Shown here in pieces: positions 1-8,520 of a stretch of 64,000 nt of DNA. The stretch covers positions 69,118 through 133,117 of the forward strand of contig URZI01000003.1 of the NCBI GenBank assembly GCA_900552385.1, in the 5' to 3' direction. A model generated the notes under the pieces. The model was not told the DNA's origin and did no database searches. It saw only the letters and a list, made by a program, of their open reading frames with translations. The position numbers were made by a program, and so were the translations under genes. Position 1 is the stretch's first letter, and each line of letters opens with the position of its first letter. Source of the DNA: an uncultured Collinsella sp. GTDB lineage: Bacteria > Actinomycetota > Coriobacteriia > Coriobacteriales > Coriobacteriaceae.

Positions 1-716
1 TCGCGCGTGTCGGCCGGCACGAAGGCGCCGCCGTGGCCGACCTCCTCGTACACGGTAAAGAGCAGGGACACCTTGCGCGAAAGCGACACCTCGCCGTCAG
101 CAACGGCGCGGGCCAGACCCAGCAGAATCGACGCCGACAGCTTGTCATCCAGGAAGCGGCTCTTGATGTAGCCGCTCTCCGTCACCGTGGTACGCGGATC
201 CATAGCGATGATGTCGCCGGTCTGAATGCCCAGCTCAAGTACATCGTCCTTGCTGTCAACGTTCTCGTCGAGCAGGATTTCCATGTTCTTCTCAATGGCC
301 TTGACCGGCTCATCGGCCACATGCGCCGAAGGCTCGGTGTTGAGGACCACACCCGTAAAGACTTTGCCGTCACGCGTGTAGACGGTGCAATTCTCGCCAT
401 CGGCCGTAGACCACTGGTGCCCGCCGAGCGTCGTGGGACGCAGGCGGCCATTGTCCTTAATGGAGCGCACCATGGCGCCCAGGGTGTCGACATGGCTGGC
501 CAACACAAGCGGCTCGCCCTCGCCGCCAAGCTCAACCAGCACGTTGCCCTTATTGGAACGCTCAGGGCCAAAGCCCATATCGCGCAACGTTTCCATTAGA
601 TAATCAGTCGCCGCACGGGTATAGCCGGTAGGCGAAGCAATAGAAGTCAGCGTCTTAAGCTGTCCCGCGATATAGGAGAGCGTCTCCTCTAGAGAAGCAT
701 CGATTACAGAAGCCAT
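1..716 (-). CDS. M42 family metallo-aminopeptidase, N-terminal part (truncated by the window edge)
   Basis: The first 238 codons are visible and the C-terminus lies outside the window. M42 enzymes are cytosolic, di-metal, dodecameric aminopeptidases (glutamyl aminopeptidase/FrvX/endoglucanase-like) that trim peptides. The metal-ligand motif SHVDTLGAMV follows about 75 residues in, and EEVGHGG, holding the catalytic glutamate pair, lies near the truncated end. The start ATG (714-716) has a GGAAGG ribosome site on the minus strand just upstream. The family is confident; the substrate is not known. It appears to be transcribed alone, because the next 600 bases upstream are non-coding. Confidence 0.85.
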   Translation of the reverse strand, partial: MASVIDASLEETLSYIAGQLKTLTSIASPTGYTRAATDYLMETLRDMGFGPERSNKGNVLVELGGEGEPLVLASHVDTLGAMVRSIKDNGRLRPTTLGGHQWSTADGENCTVYTRDGKVFTGVVLNTEPSAHVADEPVKAIEKNMEILLDENVDSKDDVLELGIQTGDIIAMDPRTTVTESGYIKSRFLDDKLSASILLGLARAVADGEVSLSRKVSLLFTVYEEVGHGGAFVPADTR

Positions 717-850
717 GTGCATCCTTCCAAGCAAAACTAAGACCGAATCCCGATTTTAACCGTTCTGCACGCGCAAGGCTCTGGGAGCCGAGCCACCTCT
801 AGACGTCCTCGCGCCGATTTTGCGCACGCGCACGGCTTACAATCCCAATC

Positions 851-1160
851 TTGTATAAATCCTATCGGTATTTGCATAGAAATGAGGAATCTTTTTGCTT
901 CGTCTCAGGGTACCCCACCTTCGGCCGTGCAAAAAACGGAGTATTCAGCACCGTGGGTCCCAACGACCCCATCGCGAACGACAAAACGACGTGGTTACAG
1001 CAGTGTTGCAGGTCGTCGCAAAGCAGAAACTCAGTAACAACCCCCTCCACTCATCGATAGCCCGCCCACAATGGCTGTCGATGGGCGCCTGCGGGCCACT
1101 ACGGGCCATTCAAAACGTTATGCATTTTTAAGAGCTTGCTGAATACTCCCAAAAATGCAC
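851..1160 (+). repeat. 310-nt extragenic element, copy A
   Basis: The element begins at ttgtataaat (851-860). It has GGTACCCCA near 909, the 20-mer gtgcaaaaaacggagtattc (927-946), and closes with gctgaatactcccaaaaatg (from 1138) followed by cac. The second motif is an inverted variant of the first, so GGAGTATTCAGC can pair with GCTGAATACTCC across about 190 bases. Copy B (19142-19451) has the same 76-bp offset from ttgtataaat to the 20-mer and the same total length, but a diverged middle. Function is unknown; it could be a structured RNA, a regulatory element or a MITE-like sequence. Confidence 0.75.
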
Positions 1161-1235
1161 GCTGGGAAGTGCACCACCTATCCGCAGCGGACAGTATGCC
1201 TTGGTTTTGCCCGTCTCGGGGCATCGACGCAGCAC

Positions 1236-1267
1236 AAAAAGCCCCGCCGTGCGTAGCACGGCGGGGC
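1236..1267 (-). terminator. Rho-independent terminator of the fucO-like gene
   Basis: A perfect 12-bp GC-rich stem (1241-1252 with 1256-1267, 3-nt loop) is followed on the minus strand by five T residues, 54 bases past the fucO-like stop codon. Confidence 0.9.
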
Positions 1268-1320
1268 CAGCGGCAAGTCAAAAGTCCATACGCCTACAGG
1301 CGAAAGAACACCAAACTAGG

Positions 1321-2487
1321 CTAGGCAGCCGGGCAGATCTTCTTGAAGAGCTCGATGACGTCGTCGAGCGTCGCCTCGCGCGGGTTACCCGGGAAGCAGG
1401 CGTCGGCCATGGCGTCCTTGGCCAGGACCTCGATCTCGTCAGCCTTCATGGCCTCGCAGACGTGCGGGATGTTCACGTCGGCGGAAAGCTGCTTGACGGC
1501 GGCGATAGCGGCGTCGGCAGCTTCGTCGGTGCTCATGCCCGTGGTGTCAACGCCCATGGCAACGGCAACCTTGGCCAGGCGCTCGGCGCAAACCGGCTTG
1601 TTGAACTCCATGGCGATCGGCAGCAGCATGGCACAAGCGACGCCGTGCGGGGTGTCGTAGTGAGCGGACAGGGTGTGAGCCATGGCGTGATCGATGCCCA
1701 GGCCGACGTTAGAGAAGCCCATGCCGGCGACATACTGGCCAAGAGCCATGCCCTCGCGGCCGGAGCCGGGCTGACCGGACTTGGCCTCGGCGACAGAGTC
1801 GCGCAGGTTCTCGCTGATCAGCTTAATAGCCTCAAAGTGGAACATGTCGGAGAGCTCCCAAGCGCCCTTGGTGGTGTAGCCCTCGATGGCGTGGGTCAGA
1901 GCGTCCATGCCAGTGGAAGCGGTCAGACCGGCGGGCATGGAAGCCATCATATCGGGGTCGACGACGGCGACCTCGGGGGCGTCGTTGGTGTCGACGCACA
2001 CGAACTTGCGGACCTTCTCGGGGTCGGTGATGACGTAGTTGATGGTCACCTCGGCGGCGGTACCGGCGGTCGTCGGCACGGCGATGGTGAACACGGCGTG
2101 GTTCTTAGTGGGAGCAACGCCCTCGAGGCTGCGGACATCGGCAAACTCGGGGTTGTTGATGATGATGCCGATGGCCTTAGCGGTGTCCATGGAGGAGCCG
2201 CCACCGATGGTCACGATAGCGTCAGCCTCGGCGGCCTTAAAGGCCTCGACGCCGTCCTTGACGTTCTGGATGGTGGGGTTGGGCTTGATCTCGGAGTAGA
2301 GGCTCCAAGCGATGCCGGCGGCGTCGAGCTCGTCGGTCACCTTAGCGGTAACGCCAAACTTGACCAGATCGGGGTCGGAGCAGACGAAGATCTTCTTGTA
2401 GCCGCGACGCTGGAGCTCGCCGGGGATCTCCTTGATGGCGCCGGAACCATGATAAGAGATGGTATTGAGAACGAAACGATTAGCCAT
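1321..2487 (-). CDS. fucO: Iron-dependent lactaldehyde reductase / 1,2-propanediol oxidoreductase
   Basis: 388 residues (E. coli FucO is 382). It belongs to group III Fe-dependent alcohol dehydrogenases and is expected to reduce L-lactaldehyde to 1,2-propanediol with NADH in fucose/rhamnose fermentation. The NAD-binding GGGSSMDTAKAIG and the long FucO-specific block around NNPEFADVRSLEG are present. The four iron ligands are visible: Asp and His in MDALTHAIEGY, His in GLGIDH and His in DTPHG. The start ATG (2485-2487) has GGGAGG upstream; an upstream in-frame extension has no ribosome site. It is monocistronic, with its own terminator and a candidate LacI-type operator upstream. No other fucose genes are nearby, so the physiological aldehyde is inferred. 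Confidence 0.9.
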   Translation of the reverse strand: MANRFVLNTISYHGSGAIKEIPGELQRRGYKKIFVCSDPDLVKFGVTAKVTDELDAAGIAWSLYSEIKPNPTIQNVKDGVEAFKAAEADAIVTIGGGSSMDTAKAIGIIINNPEFADVRSLEGVAPTKNHAVFTIAVPTTAGTAAEVTINYVITDPEKVRKFVCVDTNDAPEVAVVDPDMMASMPAGLTASTGMDALTHAIEGYTTKGAWELSDMFHFEAIKLISENLRDSVAEAKSGQPGSGREGMALGQYVAGMGFSNVGLGIDHAMAHTLSAHYDTPHGVACAMLLPIAMEFNKPVCAERLAKVAVAMGVDTTGMSTDEAADAAIAAVKQLSADVNIPHVCEAMKADEIEVLAKDAMADACFPGNPREATLDDVIELFKKICPAA

Positions 2488-2586
2488 TGATAGCCTCCCA
2501 TCGTGTGCGGGGCACCCATTACGCCCCACGCTATGAGTCCCATCCTAACGCTTTTGAAACAAAAAACGCGTGAGAACGTCAAAAGT

Positions 2587-2602
2587 GTTAAAGCGTTTCA
2601 AC
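2587..2602 (-). promoter_or_regulatory. Candidate LacI-family/cre-like operator upstream of fucO
   Basis: The sequence gttaaagcgtttcaac is an imperfect palindrome with a central CG, as in LacI/CcpA-family sites. It lies about 100 bases upstream of the fucO-like start. No regulator gene is adjacent, so the assignment rests only on the palindrome. Confidence 0.35.
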
Positions 2603-2610
2603 AGATGATG

Positions 2611-2646
2611 AAAAATATTGCGGCAAAGGGACAGCCCCTTTGCCGC
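2611..2646 (-). terminator. Terminator of the YoaK-family gene
   Basis: An 11-bp stem, gcggcaaaggg (2620-2630) with ccctttgccgc (2636-2646), is followed by AATATTTTT on the minus strand directly after the yoaK stop codon. Confidence 0.8.
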
Positions 2647-2652
2647 ATTCGA

Positions 2653-3369
2653 TTACTTTCGGCAGCCCTCTTTCCAAGCCTCGGCCGCAACCTTCCAGCG
2701 TAAGCGCAAGTCGCGCTCGCGGTCGATGAACATGATGGCAAACGCGACAAACAGCAGCAAGCTCGCCACGACGATGGCGTGCAGGCCCATGCGCTCAATA
2801 CACCAGTTGCCCAACACGGCGCCAAACACAAAGGTAAAGATTACGCCAAAGTACAGCAGGCCGTTTTCCAAAAAGCCGCGCCTGTGGGTGATGATGTAAT
2901 CGTCCACGTTTTGCAGCGCGTTGCGCAAGTTGCCGATGCACATGGTCGTAGCGATGCCGTGACCGTGGATCTTGCGGAAGCTCTCGACCTGCATGCCGCA
3001 GGCAAACGAGGTAAGGCAGTTGGCGAGCAGGTTGTAACCGCCACCGGGGATAAAGCTCACGCCCAGCAAGATGACGGCTTCAAAGAACACCGTCACCTGA
3101 CGCCAGTGGATCACGCTGCCAAACCGCTCGTGTACCAGATCGGCAAGCATAATACCCACGGCAAACGACACCACAGGGAAGAAGTAGCGCCCCGCAAGTG
3201 CCCAGTTGCCCTCCGAGATGCTCACGCCCACGAGCAGGATGTTGCCTGTCTGCGCGTTGGCGAAAACATGGTCGCGCCCAATGTACGAATACACGTCCAT
3301 AAAGCCACCGGCGAGCGCCAAGATGATGCCCAGCTCAATAGACTCCGATATCTGTTTGGCACGCTGCAT
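2653..3369 (-). CDS. YoaK/DUF1275 family membrane protein
   Basis: 238 residues. It is a multi-pass inner-membrane protein of the DUF1275 family, whose function is unknown. The family hallmark GGFMDVYSYIGRDHVFANAQ, followed by TGN, is near the N-terminus (about residues 20-42), with further hydrophobic segments (PVVSFAVGIMLADL, VTVFFEAVILLG, the C-terminal AIVVASLLLFVAFAIMF). The start ATG (3367-3369) has AGGAGG ten bases upstream. A longer in-frame reading exists, but it is Arg/Cys-rich and has no ribosome site. The neighbouring genes give no functional hint. Confidence 0.85.
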   Translation of the reverse strand: MQRAKQISESIELGIILALAGGFMDVYSYIGRDHVFANAQTGNILLVGVSISEGNWALAGRYFFPVVSFAVGIMLADLVHERFGSVIHWRQVTVFFEAVILLGVSFIPGGGYNLLANCLTSFACGMQVESFRKIHGHGIATTMCIGNLRNALQNVDDYIITHRRGFLENGLLYFGVIFTFVFGAVLGNWCIERMGLHAIVVASLLLFVAFAIMFIDRERDLRLRWKVAAEAWKEGCRK

Positions 3370-3638
3370 CGTCGTGCATCCTCCTTGTTGACGACTCTCT
3401 CGTGCGTTGGCGGAAACATAGCCGCCGTTCATACTGTAACCCATTGACAACATGACGTGCGCGCGAGACGGGTTCTCCAACGCGCAGATACACAGTCTGG
3501 AAACAAACAGCGGGCGCGGCGCCGACACCCGCATCGACACGCCAATCCGCCAGCTCGTGTACTCCACCAGTCTTCTTTAGCCCCGTCCCAAAAAGACTGG
3601 TTACAATTACGTGCAGCATACAGACACCGGGAGGGATC

Positions 3639-5780
3639 GTGGCAAAAAAGCCTCAGCACGCTCAGAACAACCAGCGCAGTCAGCAGGGCAAACAGGGCCA
3701 GCAGCAAAAGCGCGGCGGTAAGGCGCAGGGCTCGCGACCCACGCATGCCTCAGCAGCACCCTCACGCCCCTGGCGACCGGGCCGCGATAAGTTCCTCCCC
3801 GTCAGCCGCGCCGACATGGATGCGCGTGGCTGGGACCAGTGCGACTTTGTCTACATCTGCGGCGACGCCTACGTGGACCACCCCAGCTTTGGCATGGCCA
3901 TCGTCAGCCGCGTACTCGACGCGCACGGCTACAAGGTGGGCATCATCTGCCAGCCCGACTGGACCGACCCCGCCAGCATCAGCGTGCTCGGTGAGCCGCG
4001 CCTGGGCTTTCTCGTCAGCGCCGGCAACATGGACTCCATGGTCAACCACTATTCGGTGACCAAGCACCGCCGCCACACCGACGCCTATACCCCCGGTGGC
4101 GAGGAGGGGCGCCGTCCCAACCGAGCCGTCACGGTCTACGGCAACCTCATCCGCCAGACGTTTAAGGACGTCCCCGTCATCATCGGGGGCATCGAGGCAA
4201 GCCTGCGCCGCCTGGCCCACTATGACTACTGGCAGGACAAGCTCAAGCGCTCGGTACTGCTCGACTCGGGCGCCGACATCCTCATCTACGGTATGGGCGA
4301 GCACGCGATCGTCGAGATCGCCGACGCGCTCGACGCGGGACTGCCCGTCGATCAGATTACCTATATCAACGGCACTGTCTACCGCACCTGCTCGCTCGAC
4401 GAGGTCTACGACTATGACCTGCTGCCCAGCTGGGACGACCTTACCGCCGACAAGCTCAACTACGCGCGCAGCTTTAACGTGCAGCAGCAGAATATGGACC
4501 CCATCACCGGGCATCGCCTGGTAGAGCCCTACCCCAATAGCGTCTATGTGGTGCAGAACCCGCCGTCGGCGACGCTCACCACCGATGAGATGGACGAGGT
4601 AGCCGAACTCCCCTACGCACGCGACTGGCATCCCGATTACGACGCGGCGGGCGGCGTGCCGGCCTTTGCCGAGATCAAGTTTTCAATTAGCTCCAACCGC
4701 GGCTGTTTTGGCGAGTGTTCGTTTTGCGCGCTCACCTTCCACCAGGGTCGCGTGTTGCAGATGCGCAGCCACGATTCGATCATGCGCGAGGCCGAGCTGC
4801 TCACGCGCGATCCTGAGTTTAAGGGCTACATCAACGACGTGGGCGGACCGACGGCTAACTTTAGCCGCCCGGCCTGCGACAAGCAGCTCAAGCACGGCGT
4901 GTGCAAGAACAAGCGCTGCCTGTGGCCGAGCGTGTGCAAGAACATGGTGGTCGACGAGAGCGGCTACACGCAGCTGCTGCGCGACCTGCGCCAGCTGCCG
5001 GGCGTCAAGAAGGTCTTTGTCCGCAGCGGCATCCGTTTTGACTACACCATGGCCGATGCCTCGGACGAGTTTTTGCGCGAGCTGCTGGAACACCATGTCT
5101 CGGGCCAGCTACGCGTGGCACCCGAGCACGTGAGCGACGCGGTGCTCTCCGTAATGGGCAAGCCGAGCCGCGCCGTCTACGATGCGTTCTGTCGCAAATT
5201 TGAGCGCTTGAACCGCGAATACGGACTCAAGCAGTATGTGGTGCCGTATCTGATCTCGAGCCACCCCGGCTCGACCATGAAGGAAGCCGTGGACCTTGCC
5301 GAAGCCGTGCGCGACATGGGCTACATGCCCGAGCAGGTGCAGGACTTCTACCCCACGCCGTCCACCATGTCGACGTGCATGTACTACACCGGCGTGGACC
5401 CGCGCACTATGCAGTCGATCTACGTGGCGCGCGACCCGCACGAAAAGGCCATGCAGCGCGCGCTCATCCAGTATCGCAAGCCCGAGAACTACAAGCTGGT
5501 GCGCGAGGCGCTGGAGAAGGCCGGCCGTCGCGACCTGATCGGCTACACCAAGCATTGCCTGATTCGCCCCGTGCCCCCGCGCCCGGGCGAGACATCTGCC
5601 GGCGGCGGGCATGGCACCGGCAAGAAGGGCGGCAAACCGCATGGCGGCGCTGGCGGGGCCGGCAAGGGGCCCAAGGGCAGCAAGGGCCACGGCGGCATGT
5701 CGCGCGCGCAGAACACCGCAGGGCGCAATCGTGCAGCCCAGGGACGTCAGGGCGCCAACGGAGGCGGCAGACGCAACTAG
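3639..5780 (+). CDS. YgiQ (UPF0313) family radical SAM protein
   Basis: 713 residues starting at GTG (3639-3641) with GGGAGGG upstream. Radical SAM cysteines Cys356, Cys360 and Cys363 in RGCFGECSFC would bind a [4Fe-4S] cluster. The N-terminal UPF0313 domain is recognisable from DHPSFGMAIVSR and HRRHTDAYTPGG. The reaction is unknown for the family. Both ends are low-complexity and basic: residues 1-45 are Gln/Lys/Gly-rich and the last 60 are Gly/Lys/Arg-rich, which suggests RNA or ribosome contact (inference). It converges on and overlaps by 4 bases the CPBP protease gene on the other strand. Confidence 0.9.
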   Translation: MAKKPQHAQNNQRSQQGKQGQQQKRGGKAQGSRPTHASAAPSRPWRPGRDKFLPVSRADMDARGWDQCDFVYICGDAYVDHPSFGMAIVSRVLDAHGYKVGIICQPDWTDPASISVLGEPRLGFLVSAGNMDSMVNHYSVTKHRRHTDAYTPGGEEGRRPNRAVTVYGNLIRQTFKDVPVIIGGIEASLRRLAHYDYWQDKLKRSVLLDSGADILIYGMGEHAIVEIADALDAGLPVDQITYINGTVYRTCSLDEVYDYDLLPSWDDLTADKLNYARSFNVQQQNMDPITGHRLVEPYPNSVYVVQNPPSATLTTDEMDEVAELPYARDWHPDYDAAGGVPAFAEIKFSISSNRGCFGECSFCALTFHQGRVLQMRSHDSIMREAELLTRDPEFKGYINDVGGPTANFSRPACDKQLKHGVCKNKRCLWPSVCKNMVVDESGYTQLLRDLRQLPGVKKVFVRSGIRFDYTMADASDEFLRELLEHHVSGQLRVAPEHVSDAVLSVMGKPSRAVYDAFCRKFERLNREYGLKQYVVPYLISSHPGSTMKEAVDLAEAVRDMGYMPEQVQDFYPTPSTMSTCMYYTGVDPRTMQSIYVARDPHEKAMQRALIQYRKPENYKLVREALEKAGRRDLIGYTKHCLIRPVPPRPGETSAGGGHGTGKKGGKPHGGAGGAGKGPKGSKGHGGMSRAQNTAGRNRAAQGRQGANGGGRRN

Positions 5781-6688
5781 GGCAGTGGTGCGCTCGCTGC
5801 GTCCATCCCACACGCGTGGCGCAGCGAGCGCATTGCCTCAACGAGGATGACACCGGCGATAGCGACCGTAATTGCCACGCCGAACGGCGTGTTCACAAAC
5901 CAGAGCAACGTCATGAGATACGACCCGGCATTAAAGGCAAAGTGCAACAGGATCGTATAGCGGAGCTTTCCGGTGGTCACGAGTACCCAACCAAAAATGA
6001 GGCCGGCAGCGCCCGCGTAGCAGCCCTGCACCCAGTTCATGTGCATAAAGCCGAAGATCGCCGCCTGCAGCACGATTGCCGCGGCGACGCCCCAGGTACT
6101 CGGGGCCGCCCAGGGCACTATGGCGCCGTCCTGCGCGTTCGCGCGGCGCCGGCGCTTCCAGAGCGAACGGCACTGTGGATTAAACGCACGCAGCGAAAAC
6201 TCAAAGATGATGCCGCGCACCAGCAGTTCCTCGCAAAACGGCGCGCCGAGCACCGTGGTCAGGACGGCAAGAAGGCCGGTATCGCCCATGCCCGTTTCCT
6301 CGACGAGCTCGCTATAGTCTGCCGCGACCTCGGGCAGCAGCGACAGCACGCCGTCGCATAGGTAGCTAATGACCACCTGCATGGATAGGCCGATCACGAC
6401 AACGCAGGCGATGCGCTTCCATGCAGCATTTGCTCCCCCGCCGAGTGGGCACTCGCCTTGCCGGCGCGCCATGAAAGAGCGGGGCCACAGGTAGCGCCAC
6501 CACAGCAGCGCCATCAAAAACGACGCCGTCTGAGCGGCGGCTTGAAACCATTGAATATCGAGGTTGTCGATCGGGAAACCCGTCAGCGCCGACACGATGT
6601 CCAGCGCGGAGAACAAAACCATGCCCAGGGCAATATCGGCAGCAACAACACCAAAACAGGCAAGCGACCACGCCATCGCATTGAGCAT
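5777..6688 (-). CDS. CPBP family intramembrane metalloprotease (CAAX protease-like)
   Basis: 303 residues with about eight hydrophobic segments. The CPBP/Abi motifs are present: CEELLVRG (motif EExxxR), FGFMHMN (FxxxH) and HFAFN. These are glutamate/histidine-based membrane peptidases; bacterial members often act in bacteriocin immunity or protein maturation, but nothing here tells which. The start ATG (6686-6688) has GAGGAGG seven bases upstream. An in-frame upstream extension of 72 residues is Arg/Pro-rich and overlaps the antitoxin gene, so I rejected it. It may be co-transcribed with the antitoxin gene 34 bases upstream. Confidence 0.88.
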   Translation of the reverse strand: MLNAMAWSLACFGVVAADIALGMVLFSALDIVSALTGFPIDNLDIQWFQAAAQTASFLMALLWWRYLWPRSFMARRQGECPLGGGANAAWKRIACVVVIGLSMQVVISYLCDGVLSLLPEVAADYSELVEETGMGDTGLLAVLTTVLGAPFCEELLVRGIIFEFSLRAFNPQCRSLWKRRRRANAQDGAIVPWAAPSTWGVAAAIVLQAAIFGFMHMNWVQGCYAGAAGLIFGWVLVTTGKLRYTILLHFAFNAGSYLMTLLWFVNTPFGVAITVAIAGVILVEAMRSLRHACGMDAASAPLP

Positions 6689-6722
6689 GCCAACCTCCTC
6701 AAAACCCGGCAGTTTGGGACAG

Positions 6723-6926
6723 TCATTGTTGATGAGAATCGGGCGCAGCGCCAAAAGCCCCGCTCGGCGAGATGTCGAACGGAAAGGTGCCGCAGCGATT
6801 GAAGGCGGCGATGAACATGCGGATGGCGTTGGACGGCGTGGTGCCCACGAGCTGGGTTGCCGCCGCGAAGGCCGCCTTTTCCTCGGGCAAGATCTTCGCG
6901 ACAACCGGGGTCATGTGTTCTGCCAT
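6723..6926 (-). CDS. RelB/DinJ-family antitoxin, short and without a toxin partner
   Basis: 67 residues. The N-terminal half (VVAKILPEEKAAFAAATQLV, then GTTPSNAIRMFI) reads as a ribbon-helix-helix DNA-binding fold, and FPFDI is the DinJ-type signature after it. DinJ of E. coli is 86 residues; here the C-terminal toxin-wrapping segment is reduced to about 15 residues. No RelE/YafQ-like toxin is found on either side: downstream is the CPBP protease and upstream about 200 non-coding bases. The start ATG (6924-6926) has GGAAG. It may be a remnant or an autonomous repressor. Confidence 0.75.
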   Translation of the reverse strand: MAEHMTPVVAKILPEEKAAFAAATQLVGTTPSNAIRMFIAAFNRCGTFPFDISPSGAFGAAPDSHQQ

Positions 6927-7140
6927 GGCGCTTCCTTTTTGAAACGACGGTGGTGCGGATGGATGCGGGCCACGCGGCTGGGCGACGGGCTGTGAAGGCA
7001 ACCCGATTGGCCCGCATCTGGAGTTTGTTCTACGGCGTTGGTATTACTTGGTATTCCTAAGTATTACCCCGCAGATAGAATACCATACCCGGCCCTATGG
7101 AGACGGAGAAAAACGGATCATTTTGTTGCTGGGTAAGTAT

Positions 7141-8517
7141 TTAGAGCGTGATGATGTCCGAGATATTGAGGGCCCGAGCGTCAGCGGAATCGTGCGTGGC
7201 AAGCAACAGCATACGGCCGTCGAGCAAGTCGAGCACAGCCTCGGCGCATGCGTCGCGCGCAGCGGTATCTAGACCGGTAAAGGGCTCGTCCAGAATCACC
7301 GCGTCGCCTGGGCACAGCAGGGCTCGGGCAATCTCGACGCGACGGCGCTGTCCACCCGAGAGCTCGACCACGCGCGCATGCACATCGATTCCCGGCACCA
7401 GCAGGCGCAGCAATGCCGCGGCGCTCGAAGCATCCACACGCGCATCGGCGCACACCAGCACGTTATCCAGCGCCGAGGCGGACTCGACCAAGCGTGCATC
7501 CTGAAACACCATCGAGCACGGCGCGCACTCCCCCGCTGTCAACGAAAGCAGCGTCGACTTGCCCACGCCTGAAGCGCCCATCACGCAGATACGCCCGCCC
7601 GCGGGCACGTTGAGCACCAGACCATCCAGCGCCGGAGCCCAGGGCGCGCGATCGCCCACGGCAAGTGCAAGCTCCGCTGCAGCGCCATCGCTCGCAGCCC
7701 CCACACGCCCGCGCAGTCCATGCCCATGCGCCCGCACCGCCACGCGCCACGCCGCGGGTCCCGAAACCCGCAGCAGCCACACCAGCACGCGCTCACATGT
7801 CCACGAGGCGGCAACGACCAGCACGGTCCACGCTAGCAGATCAGCCGTCTCAATCAAAAGCTTTGCCTGATAGATGCGCTCGCCCACGGTGCCCACCGCC
7901 ATGCCGATGAGCTCCGCCGCCACGCCGGCCTTCCAGCTCATGCCGATCACGGCCCGGGCGCACGAAAGCGCAAACGGCAGGACTTCGCGCCAGGTGTGGG
8001 CGCAAAACAGGCGCCAGCCGCGCACGCCATGCAGACGGAACATCTGCTCCAGCGGTTTATTCACCTGAGCCAGCCCCTCGGCCAGCGAAAAATACACGCC
8101 CGGCAGCGCCATCAAAAAGACCGCCGCGATGCTCACGCGCGCCGATCCCAGCCAAATGAGCAGCAGGACCACCACGCAGGCAACCGGCGTCGCCTTAACA
8201 AACGAAAGTGCCGGAGCCACCAGGCGGGCAAACGCACGCGAACGTGACGAAATCCCGGCCAGCACGCCACCACACACCGCGGCAAGCGCCAGCCCGCCCA
8301 ATATCCGCGCGCCCGAGCCCGCCAAAATCGCCCAGGTACCGCCATCGCACACCAGGCGCAGCAGCGCCACCACAACAGCACCCGGCCCCGGCAAGATCAG
8401 TGGCTGCGCCACAAGACCCGCTACCAGCATCCACACGGCAAGCCAAAAGGCGGCGACGGCACCTGCTGCCGTCACCGCCTTCATACGCTCTGTCATTTGT
8501 CGAGCAAACGCACGCAC
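7141..8517 (-). CDS. Fused ABC transporter permease-ATPase (nitrate/sulfonate/taurine type)
   Basis: 458 residues joining two subunits that are normally separate. Residues 1-250 are a BPD-type permease (SsuC/TauC-like), with about six hydrophobic segments and an EAA-like loop near 160-185. Residues 275-458 are an ATPase: Walker A GASGVGKS (314-321), Q339, signature LSGGQ (386-390), Walker B with DEP (410-412) and switch His442. The ATPase is compact, with only about 18 residues between Walker A and the Q-loop. The GTG start (8515-8517) is 3 bases past the stop of the receptor gene, with GGAG upstream. It is the last gene of the hydrogenase operon. The substrate is unknown. Confidence 0.85.
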   Translation of the reverse strand: MRAFARQMTERMKAVTAAGAVAAFWLAVWMLVAGLVAQPLILPGPGAVVVALLRLVCDGGTWAILAGSGARILGGLALAAVCGGVLAGISSRSRAFARLVAPALSFVKATPVACVVVLLLIWLGSARVSIAAVFLMALPGVYFSLAEGLAQVNKPLEQMFRLHGVRGWRLFCAHTWREVLPFALSCARAVIGMSWKAGVAAELIGMAVGTVGERIYQAKLLIETADLLAWTVLVVAASWTCERVLVWLLRVSGPAAWRVAVRAHGHGLRGRVGAASDGAAAELALAVGDRAPWAPALDGLVLNVPAGGRICVMGASGVGKSTLLSLTAGECAPCSMVFQDARLVESASALDNVLVCADARVDASSAAALLRLLVPGIDVHARVVELSGGQRRRVEIARALLCPGDAVILDEPFTGLDTAARDACAEAVLDLLDGRMLLLATHDSADARALNISDIITL

Positions 8518-8520
8518 GGG

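Larger units (their letters stand above)
717..1320. other. Non-coding interval holding extragenic element copy A
   Basis: About 600 bases separate the M42 gene from the fucO-like gene. I see no credible gene: the short frames here have no ribosome site and are explained by the repeat element at 851-1160. The interval also holds the fucO terminator near 1236-1267. The M42 promoter should lie between 717 and about 850, but I cannot pick -35/-10 boxes with confidence. Confidence 0.7.

Noticed and set aside
851..1060. Small protein genes inside the 310-nt elements (similar peptides also near 19120-19311)
   Set aside because: Similar translations arise because the DNA is repeated; there is no ribosome site, different frames are open on both strands and the downstream parts do not match.
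6723..7140. A toxin partner for the RelB/DinJ-like antitoxin
   Set aside because: No frame of 80-100 codons with RelE/YafQ features exists on either side; the downstream gene is a membrane protease.
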